A stretch of 64,000 nt of DNA from Bimastos eiseni (taxonomy: Eukaryota; Annelida; Clitellata; Crassiclitellata; Lumbricidae). A program made the position numbers and the translations under genes. The DNA is taken from positions 28,952,833 through 29,016,832 of the forward strand of contig OY365811.1 of the NCBI GenBank assembly GCA_959347315.1. Direction: 5' to 3'. The number at the start of each line of letters is the position of its first letter. Within the stretch, counting starts at the first letter, position 1. The notes under the pieces were generated by a model. That model searched no databases. It was not told the origin of the DNA and saw only the letters and a program-made list of their open reading frames with translations. Shown one piece after another: positions 26,501 to 38,100 of the stretch.

Positions 26501-28725
26501 CCAGGACCCAAAGAATGTGTTCGGCCTTGAGGAAACAGAATACCTTCGTGTCCAACGCGATGTTGGTTAGTTCTTAGACTGAAAGCTAATCTTGTCCTGA
26601 TGTCCACTGTCCAGATAATTTTTCCCATTTGAAGCTTTTCCGTTTTCTTGGTTTGGTTGACTGGATTTCAACTGAGATGGTTGTAGAGGTATACTAAATA
26701 CGACTTCTATGACGAATCTGTCTGATTACTAAAGCAAACTCACCTGCCTAACAATGATGCATTAGTTAGATAAGGTAGTATTCTTAAAAGGAGATAGGTC
26801 TATGTCCATCATTTATATATCCAGCTGGCACATCTAAAGTACTGTTGAAAATTTGAGATCTTGTGTTGAAGGATTCACTGTTAGGTTAGCTATATACTGA
26901 TGTACTGCTGAGTATATCTGTTTCTGGTCATATGTTGTTAATGTCTTACCAACTTAATGCTCAAATCATTCTCTATAGTTGCATTAGCTGATCAAGAAGC
27001 CATATAAAAATGCCACCTTGGTAATAAACAGCAGTACAATTATGACGTTCTGGCCGCATTTCGTGGACTTCTGGATTAGTCCGTTTGTTGGCTTGGGTCC
27101 TGTGAAAAGAAAACAACAGTTTCATTATGCAGCATATTGAACTACTTGCTATAGTCTTTTGCCTCAATTCTATCAGACAGATTGGAACAGAGTTATACAA
27201 GGTATTCTGTTGCATTTAGCTGCCGGCATGAGACACTTGAGCGAGCAACGGGTTGTCCATCGTGACATCAAACCAGGCAACATCATGAGATTCATTACAG
27301 ACGATGGAGAGTGAGTTGTATTCATGACATACAGTCATAACTGACTTGGTTATGTGTCTCTAAAGTTTCAATTATGCGTTGCAGTGTCATTTGGTCACTG
27401 TAGCTGACTCTGACCTGTCATCAGGTACCCTGCGGTCCAGGTACTTGTCCCAAGGATGGCATGTGGGCTTTGAAATCTAATACCCAAAGTCTAGCCAATG
27501 AAGCCTTATGATGTAAGCAGATTGCTGGATTGGTCATGGACTCATAGCTGAATGTGTCGTTGTCTATTGTCTATGAAGATATGGATAGGGAGGTGTGTAG
27601 CTGCAGAAGATTTACCAGTCAATGTATCATTTACAATGTGTACAATGCAACTGTAGTTTGATATTGCCTCCTTCCAAAAAGATCAGAAGGGGGACCTTGA
27701 AGCCAAGCAGCCATTAAGAGGTAAAGAAGATGTAAGTTTTCAGCTAAGAGCAAAAGATAGTTTTACTGAAAGAGTTGCAAACATGAGGAGGTAGATAGTT
27801 GCAGATGGAGGAACATGCAGCAGTGAATGGTTGCCGAATTTCTGTGCTAAGAATAACATATTGAACGATATGCATGACGATAATCCCTAGTGTTTGGGGG
27901 TCCATATGCAAATATCCCATGGGCTGTTTGAGATTGCATGAATGCCACACCATTCCTGTTGGATTTCTCTACAGGTTTAATTTTTACACAGATATAAGGG
28001 AAAATCATACTATATTTTCCAGAATCTACTGTATTGTAACTTGCTGAAACCTGCTGGCTTAATATATCATGTAGATTTAAACGAAATGGTGCTGCTGAAA
28101 CATACAGAATATAGAATATTGTTGAATCACTGGCAACGAGGTTGTGAAATTCACATTTGATTAAATTATGCCACAACAATAAATTATGTGCTATAGAAGA
28201 CATGCATCTGCAACTTCATCTGACAACATCATTTTTAGAGATGCTCTTTATCAATTTTGTGAACAAAATAACGGTCAATGGGTCAAGAAGCCATGGCTGC
28301 ACGATTAACCCAGTGATCCTATCATCAAGTAACGGTTGTTTGACTTTCTGCTGTCTGTTTGATTGTTTCGTGTTGTCTTACTGTTTGGTTACGATTAGAT
28401 CAATTTACAAGCTGGCCGACTTTGGAACAGCTCGTGAACTTCTTCCAGAGCAGGAGTTCAAGTCCCTCTGTGGAACAGAAGAGTATCTCGTGAGTTAGGG
28501 CAAAACTACTTTGATATTTAGTTCTTACTGTGGCAAGTCAGTGTTGTTTTCATGGCTATTTGTGGCAGAGAGACAAGAATCAGACAAACAGACAGACAGA
28601 CAGAGATAAACTAGAAGGATGGAGAAAGAGAGACTAGAAGGATGGAGAGAGAAAAAAAGAGAGAGAGAGAGACGAGAAGGATGGTGAAAGAGATACTAGA
28701 AAGATGGAGAGAGAGAAACGAGAAG

Positions 28726-28760
<35 letters not shown>

Positions 28761-31145
28761 AGGTTGGAGAGACAGAGGAGGGAGGGAGAGAAAGAGAGAG
28801 ACTTGAAGGATGGAGTGAGACAGACAGTGGGATTACTAAGGCAACTAGTTTATGTTTGTAAAGCAGATGTAGTGTCTTCTTGCTGTTTCATCTCACTCTT
28901 TTATTCTGAAGTTTCGATACCAGGTTATATGACAACTGCATCGAAAGCACTACCAGAATTGCCAATGAGAACTATATTGGCAATTCTGGTTGTGCTCTAT
29001 ATGCAGTTGCCATATAACTGTTTATTTGTTCCTATGTATATTAGAGCAGAGCCTTTAAGAGGTCTTGAAAAGGTGCTACATAAATGGCATAGTAACATAA
29101 TAACTGAATCAGGAGATACTGAAGTGTTTTTGTGTCCCATGTTAGCATCCAGACATCTTTAATAAAGCAATTCTTCGCAATCCGGTTGAGAGTTCGTTCA
29201 GTGCAGCAGTTGACCTTTGGAGTGTTGGGGTCACATTCTTCCATGTCGCCACTGGACAGCTGCCATTTCGTCCATTTGGAGGACGCAGTAGTCGAGAAAC
29301 AATGTCAGCATTTTTGTTGTTCACTCTTTCATTCATTTTCAATACACACTTATCCTATAACTCATTTATCTTTTTCTTCATCTACTTCTCACCTTTCACT
29401 AGTACGTTATTCATTGAAATCTTGTTTGTCATCCACTGCTTTGAAGATATAACAACTGTATGAGAAGTGAATGTTAAACAAGAGTATGAACCATGCTTGA
29501 GAGATTTCCATATCGGTTTTAATCAATTTATTCATATCAATTTTTCGCCACTTGAAATTCTTTGCCACATAAAATTCTTCGCCTGCTGCTTAGTTATGTC
29601 ACATATTATATAAAGCGTAGAAGTCTTTCTGGGTCATATTTTTATTATTAATAACAGAATTTATGTATAGCGCCTCTTCAAGGTGACTACTCAGAGGAGC
29701 TCCAACCCAGCGTGGCCAAATAAAGTCGTATTAAGAGATGAGAGAGGAATGGCTGAGACGGGGTTCCAGAAAAAGAGTGGGGAGTCAAAGGGAGACCATT
29801 TCAGATCGAGGGACCCACCACTGAGAAGGCTGGTGACTGTGCATGCATGTGGAACATAAAGGAGACTTTGCTCAACTGAGCGGAGGGTGCACTGTAATGC
29901 TCTAAACCATTCTAGGATGATAATACTTTTCCGCAGATAATTATTATTCAGAAGCCAGAACCCAACAGAATAAATAGCAGGGGAACAAACAGGAGATGGC
30001 GAAAATTTGATTCCGAAAAAAGTGTATTGTCGAAAAATTGATGGCGAAAAACTGAGTTGGTCACAATTCCTATCACAGATTTTGATAATTTGAGGTTAAT
30101 GTGTAAACAGATATCAAAGATTTTTCAGTTTCAGACATGAATGCATAGTAGTTGCTTTAAATAGATGATGAGGATTGCGTACAACTTGAGGCTGTTGAAT
30201 TTACAATGCCGCAGCTGAATTTCTTGTCTGAATTTCTGGTTGCTGTGTTTCCGTTGCTTCTGGTGCATTCACCTTTCAGTCTGTTGTCATTGTGCTGCAT
30301 TAAGTCATGTTTATCGTCACATTTGGTATATATGTGCCTCCCCTTACCTTTGTCAACAACTAAAAAGAGTACTGAGGCTCTTCCCCTAACCATGAGGGAG
30401 CATAAGTATGTGTTTGGGTAAAACTATTACAGTTCAATATCCTGTTTTGTTTTTATTCAATTAATTGTAAATTAATACATATTCTATTTGGTGGTGCTAA
30501 ATTATAATGTCTTTGTGGTAACCTCTGATGATGATGTTGAGTTGTGTTTGCTTTTGTGAAGGTATAAGATGATAACAGAAAAGGAATCGGGGGTAATTTC
30601 TGGCGTTCAACAAGAAATGAATGGTCCAATTGAATGGAGCCAAACATTACCAGAAACATGTTGCCTCTCTGTGTTAGTCAGTCATTCATAGCCACATTCA
30701 TTATTATCATAATTTGGTCATCATCATATTATTTTGAAGAGACCTACTACACACTGAACATTGACATCACAAAGCACATTGTAGCATGGTGCTTTTCCTC
30801 AGTTGTTACAGAAGTGCTGTGTTATCGTTCATAACCATATTATGCATCTGCTTAGCAGTGTCCCTGTGATACTAGTAAGAGCAGTAAGCATGTGTGTAGT
30901 TATACTTTGATCACTATCCAAGAAGTGTCATGTCAACTCAGCCTTTCCTCTTTGTACAGTTAGTTGGTGAGTATGAACATGAGGTTTAACAAGATGTCCA
31001 ATCATTGGATAATGATTCTAATTATCTTCTGACCACACTTCTGAGGAGTTTTGTAGAGAGTGGTAAACATGTTACCTTCATGTTTTATACGTGGAGATTG
31101 TGATCATTGTGCCTCTGAGTAGATATCTTGAAGGGCATTATATCA

Positions 31146-31185
<40 letters not shown>

Positions 31186-32135
31186 GGTATCTTCTGTGAT
31201 TTGTTATTGTTTCTGCTTTTCAGTGGTCTTCAGTTGTTGTTGACTCCGTTATTGGCTGGATTGATGGAAATTAATCCTCAGCTGAAGTGGAGTTTTGAGC
31301 GTTTCTTTGACGAAGTTGAAGCCATCACCATGAAGCATGTCATTCATGTCTTCAACATCAGATCCTTCACCCTCTCTTATGTCTATCTTGATCCACACAG
31401 TCGGTAATTTTGTCATTTCTCATTCAGAGTAGTATTTTTCGTCTTACCGTTGATATTTGCTGTGTTCTGGGTACTGTAGACTTTTGGGTATGCATCATTG
31501 CTTGAGGAGTGTCCGTGCTAGTCTCGCATTTTGAAGTTACAATTTATTGAATGTACCTATGACTGACTGTCTATGCATGCTTCATTAATGCCGAACCCAG
31601 TAAAGTTGTGCTCATTAGATTAGTTTGTTTACTGTAGGATGACATTAGAGCCGTACTTCCCTTTTTCGATCAGTTGTGCATGCATCGGAAACTTTATCTG
31701 CTTGGAAGTCTTCAAACAGTCTTTGGTTGAATTCTGACAAGACTCAATTTATTTGGTTTGGTGGTCATGTCAAAATGTTTTGTAGATGTCACATTTTCTC
31801 TCCACCTTTGTGTGAGATTTTGAACATTATCCTTGACCAAGAGCTATCAGGTAAACAATGTGTCCTAATCTTGCTATTTTTTTGTCGTCCTCAGATTCGC
31901 AATGGGTGTGTGAATTGCTTACCAGCTGCCTCTGCACCTATCCATCATGTGTTTGTCAATTGTAGGATCAACTTAAAAATGCTATTTTCTGCAGTTATAG
32001 CTCCACTCCTCTCTTACCTCAAAATTTCTAAATGCATCTGGTCATGTGATGGGTGACATCCCAAAATTTTGCCAGATCCACCTTCATATGAGACACTCTA
32101 ATATATGATTGATAGGCAAGATGCTTTGCGAATTG

Positions 32136-32168
<33 letters not shown>

Positions 32169-35100
32169 TGCATCTGAAGTATTCTTTTATTGTTGACTTG
32201 ATGATGTGATAGGTCGTCTTCTATGGCAGAGATGATCGCTTCGCAGACTGCAGTGGAGGTCAATGATCAACTGCTTCTGTTTGATGGCAAGAGACTGGAT
32301 CTCTTGGATCCAGTGCCTCATCTTCTCACTACAACTCCTTCATGTCCTCTGTTTCTCTTCACTCGCATTCGCTGTGACAAACCGTCCGATATCAGCGTCG
32401 ACGTTCGTAAGTCTTGTGTTCTAAAATTGGTATAATTGTTTTAAAAAATTTTTGGGGGTTTTTGCAATTAAGTCCCAGGATATCTTGTCATAGTGTCCGT
32501 TTGTTTTACTGTGCGGATCTGTTTAAAGGGTTATAAAATGATGTTATGTTCTAAACTGAATGAATTTTGAGATTAATGACCTGATCATGTTTTACAAATA
32601 TATGCACTGCAATGATGTGTGTTGAAAAGGGGCTTATGTATATGTTGTATGTATATGTTGTATGTATATGTTGTATGTATATGTTGTATGTATATGTTGT
32701 ATGTATATGTTGTATGTATATGTTGTATGTATATGTTGTATGTATATGTTGTATGTATATGTTGTATGTATATGTTGTATGTATATGTTGTATGTATATG
32801 TTGTATGTATATGTTGTATGTATATGTTGTATGTGAACAATTTTATTGCAATCAACATTCCCAACAGTTTTTTCTAAAATATTGCTATTTCTGATGATTC
32901 TTCAAAATATGGAAGAATTTGTGCAAAATTTACTTTCAGCTGCATTGCCGGATGAAGTGACGGGTTCGTCTGGAGAAGCACCATACAGATATTCAATAGC
33001 CTGCTGTGAGATCGTTTATTACATGCGACGTGTTGTAGCCAACAATGTCCGCAACAACGTACTTTTATGGCATGCGGCGAAGATGCTGTGGTTGGTTTAA
33101 TTAGATGTCTTATCTAGCTAGGCTAATCTATGATGAGCGAACATTTCATCCGGTCTTTGACATGCCAGTATTTTTAAGGTAAGCTGATCTACTGGTAAAC
33201 AACAACATGGTAAACAAAAGGAAAGAGGATGCAAAGCAGGTGGAATCTGAATATCCTGACTGCCATAGTCTTAGAGTTTGATTAGAGAAACTTTGAGACT
33301 GATTATAAATGGAAATCGAACACCCTATGATTGTAGTGTTGTTTCACTTGAAGATGAAAATGCATTGTAACTTCAACATCATGATGTTAAGCAATTTTTT
33401 ATCATTATGAGATGCAGATGGAGAGAAATAGAGCAACCCTTAACCTTTTAACGACCAGCGCATAGTAAAACTAGAGGCATAATTAATAATGCTGGTTGTT
33501 AAAGGGTTAAGCCTATGAAAGGCAGCCATTGATTTGAAATGTCAGCAACTTCTTATCCTTGACACATGAGGACAGGTGGTTAGTTCTATACTCTGCCCTC
33601 TATCATCCTGCCGACTCTGCCCTCTAATCATCCTGCCGACTGTGTATGGTCAGTGTACTTAGTGTAGTGAATTGGCTAGGGTTGCAGGTGGAGTCAAAAT
33701 CTGAAAAGAATTGATCCTCTGACCTTGTAACTGACCGTCTGGGTGGTCATCATTCAACGATTGTGCACTCCCACTATGAAGTAGAACTGGGTATCTTTTC
33801 TTATAAACTCTAATTGTTTTTGGTGTCCTGTGGTTTTATTGGTTAGTTTTACTCACTACTTTTATTGTAGTTGCTTATTTACGGGTATGTAACTTTAACC
33901 CATGTAGTTGGTGTGTGCCTCATATGTAGTCGGCAAATACAGAGGCTTTATTAAACATTACATAGGTTTTGAATTGTCAATACTGGAATTTATCATCGAA
34001 ATGTAAGGCACTTGTTGTTGCTTTACTGGTTCAAGGGCTCTTGTGGTGGAGGAGTCACGGACTCTGTTTCTGAGACTTGAGAAAGAGGAGGCCGTGATGT
34101 ATGAGATGAGGCGACGCCTAGTCCATTTGGCCGACAGCAGCTGTATCAACTCAGACATCTCACAGTTGCTTGGTATGGCCCCACCTGGAGCCTTTCTGGC
34201 TAAATTCCCTGGACACGATGCAGAGGATTACATCATCAGAAGCAAACTAGAAGTCTTTCATCGGGTGAGTACAAAGACAAATATAAAACTTGTCTTTCCG
34301 TTTGTGTAATGTGCTTGTGATTCACGCATACAGCAATCGAATTTCTCAATGCTACAGTTCAGTTCAGACATATATATCTAATCTGGTTACTTCTAAAGCA
34401 CCATTGTCATAATATACAGGCAATATATTGATAGTCTCTTCAAGTGAAACTAAAGTCTGAAAAACTAATCCATTGCAGAACCCATTACAGCAGATTGGTC
34501 TGGGGACTTAGTATGGCTGAGTTGACTTACTTGCAAGTGGAAACTCCAAATCCAAAATATAGAGCAGATAGAACAGGAAAGCAAGAAGTGAGACTACAAT
34601 ATGTCCTATGGTGTGGCATGGTGGCCAATGAAGAAGGGCGATATCAAATTTCAGAATAAATAAGCAAATAATGATGGATAAACAAGTTGAAACATATTTG
34701 TCATAAGTTTAGACAGGAATGACATTAAAGAACCATCAGAAGTGGGCTGTTAATTACAAAGCTGCAGACGTGCCGCAGAACCCTGTTCTCGTGCAAGACG
34801 TTACCTGGACTTGTGTAATTGGGCACTGTATAGGTATGAGGTATTCCTTATACCTTATTCCTTATTAGGAATGTATCAGGAGTTCATCACATACATTTTG
34901 GTTTTTGGCTCTTATTGATCCCTGTATGGTCCTTCTGTTTGATAAGCTGTCATTGTGTCTTCATAAATACAAATTGACTATCGCTGAACTTGATAGGTAC
35001 TTGTGTTTCTCTTATCTTATATTCCAAATAATTGAAGGTTCATCTCTATCCACTCAAACTAGTGGCATAATATAAATAATTTATGCCATCTGTTTAAATA

Positions 35101-38100
35101 TCTGATTATCAATACTCATAGTAGTGATCATAATTGTATTCCAACATTTCATGCGTCACTTGTTTCAGGAACATGAAATTGAATACTAATGAATTAATTT
35201 GGCAGCCAACTGAGTTGAGTCTGAATTTGACTCTTAGCTCAGCTATTGCATTTCAGCATTATTTTTAGATGTTGGTGGAAGTTCAGCGATTGAAACGGTA
35301 TTTTGAGTTACATCTCGGATGCCTAACTTCAGATGAGAAAATCACGACATTTGTGTCCCAAGAACCAACAAGGGACATTTCTGAACGAAGGTATGTAGCA
35401 AAAAAATTTTTTTTTTGGTATGTTTTTCTTACAATGCTGTATAATTATTGTAATTTTATATTCCTTTTATAGCATTCAAGTGTATACGTATTTATTATGC
35501 ATCAGTTTTCTGAGTGAGGACCAGCATTAATTATAGGACTTAAAGATGCGGCAAGTGGATGATACGAAGCAGATTAACAATTATTTGAACTATTATTGTT
35601 TTCGATTGTTTATTAATAATTCTCATAATAATTTAAGAACTTCTGTAGCACCACTCTAGGAATGCAAATGGTTAGGAAAGGGTCGTTATAAAGTGAAGTT
35701 GGTGTGTTTCCAAATATTATTCTGGAGTAAGTTCAATCAAAGTCAAACTATCCTTTATTTCTTAAAGATGCGGCAAGTGGATGATACGGCAAGTGGATGA
35801 TACGAAGCAGATTAACAATTATTTGAACTATTATTGTTTTCAATTGTTTATTGATAATTCTCATAATTAATCAGAGAAGAGGAATCCTGTCAATTTGTCC
35901 ATATGGACCCATTATCCCATAAAATTTTTATAGGCATACTGGTGGGTTATCCAAAAAAATTATTTCTTTTGTTTCTTATTTTACCTGGTGTTTTGATCAT
36001 GTGGCATGTTTGTGTTGCTGTTTGCTGTCGTTAGCATTCAACGGATGGATCAACTCATTAGCCAGATTGAAGCGATTCGAAACGAGTTTAAAAAGGAGCG
36101 ATACAGAGAATACCTTCCACGAGGAAAAGAACTCTTCTACACATTCAAAAAGTAAGTTTGATGCCCAAAAGAAATGATGCATAATAAAAACATTTGTGAT
36201 GCCCCTCGTAGAAAGACCTAAAAGACCTAGGCCACATAAATTCAGACTGCCTGTTAAAGATGACAAGAACTTCATCCCTCGAGTCCTTATACAGAACTCT
36301 TATGTAGAATCTCCCAACGAATTCTCTTTTATTATAATAACTTATTGTAATATTATCTAAAACTCGATTGAATCAGACTCTGGTACTAAACAACTGACAT
36401 ATTGTAATGGTTTGCGGTGTGACATTCCATGTATATCAATAAACGAATATTCATTATTTGTTACTCATGAATTGTGAACCAAGTTAAACAAATTGAACCT
36501 TAATATAATGCTACTGAAAATCCAGTTCAGACAAAATGCTATTTTGAAAAGCCAGATCAAATATGTGATACATATTATATATATACATATACATACATAT
36601 ATGGTCTCGATCGACGTCACTGTATGGTGATCATGGTTGTGGTCAAGGTGTGATAGTGATGGTCATGGAATGGAAGTTATTGTAGAGGTCATGGTGTGTG
36701 TCTGATGATTATGGTCAATTGGTCATGGTGATAAGCATGATAATATATACACGGTGGTTCAATAAAAAGTAAGCCAAACTTTTACTACCGAATACTCAAA
36801 GAACAATGCATCAAATATCCAGAGAAACCTGAATTCATTGGTCCAGTGTTGTTCGAATAATCCATAATGACCTTCAACGCAAGTGCCTTAAGAAGAAGCC
36901 AGCACAGGAACTGATGAAAGCTAATCGTCTGGCATGTCTGAACAGATCAAGACAACTGCTGAGAAAATATCCTCGTCATGCGGTTGACTATCTTCTTTGC
37001 TGACAAAAAGTTGTTCACCGTTGCATGACCAATCAACACCCAGAATGATCATCTGTACATCACGAATGGCACTAAAAAGAGGCAGGTCACTGCAAACAGA
37101 CTGTTGCGTATGCGTGCCCATTTCAGCAAGTCTGTCATGGTGTTCGTTCCTGTTTTGACGCTTGGTTGTTCCCATTTGGTCGTCATTGATCCGGGAGTAA
37201 AAATTAATGGAGCCTATTATCGCGACGTTATGCTGTCACTACATCTTCTACCTGTTATCAGAAATCTAGCCCCAGAAGGCTGTTTTGTTTTTCAACAAGA
37301 CAGTGCCCCAGTCCACAGAGCCAGGAAAACCATCGAAATGCTAACAAGAGAGACACCAGACTTCATTTCTCCCACATTATGGCCTACTAACAGTCCAGAT
37401 TTAAATCCTGTCGACTACAAAGTGTGGAGTGTAATGCAAGGGCGAGTCTGCCAGACAGCAATCCATGATGTAAACGATCAGAAGCAACGCTTGTTGGAAG
37501 TGTGAGATGGTCTGGATCAGAGGATAATCGACGATGCTGTTTCCCAATGGCGCCAGCGCCTTCAGGCTTGCGTGCATGCAGAATGAGGACATTTTGAACA
37601 TCTTCTTTAATCAAATAATCAGATCATACTACTGAGAGTTTCTTCACAAAAATATTAAAGACTGTTTTCATCTTAGAAATAGGCCTACTTTGTTACAAAA
37701 TCTAAAAGAAAGTTGTCAGGCATGAGAGAGATATGAAATAAACAGTTTGGCTTACTTTTCATTGAACCACGGTGTATATGTGTGTGGTGTGCGTGCGTGC
37801 GTGCATGCGTGTGTGTGTGTACATGTCTGGAGACTTTCTCTGACACCTTTAAAAGTATCCCACAACAGCATCACCTATTTATATGAAGTTTAATGTCATT
37901 AAGGGCAAAAATGTCATTAGCAATCAAAAGTACAGAAAACTACAATTCACCATGTGTTTGGAAGATTTCTGAAGCTAAGTAGCTTTCTGTTTGTGCTAAA
38001 GTACTCCATACAAATTTGTGCACTTCAATTTATCATGTGTAATGATATTAAAATGAAATAGTATATATACTGATAACTAATGATGATCTTTAATCTGTGA

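Noticed and set aside
28704..29162. 152-codon Glu/Arg-rich frame
   Set aside because: Its N-terminal half is the GA-rich minisatellite, and the rest is intron of the TBK1 gene.
32612..32894. Cys/Tyr/Met-rich open frames in several frames
   Set aside because: They are translations of the 13-bp satellite and repeat with a 13-residue period in every frame.
37387..37614. minus-strand frames of 66 and 75 codons
   Set aside because: Antisense of the mariner transposase relic.
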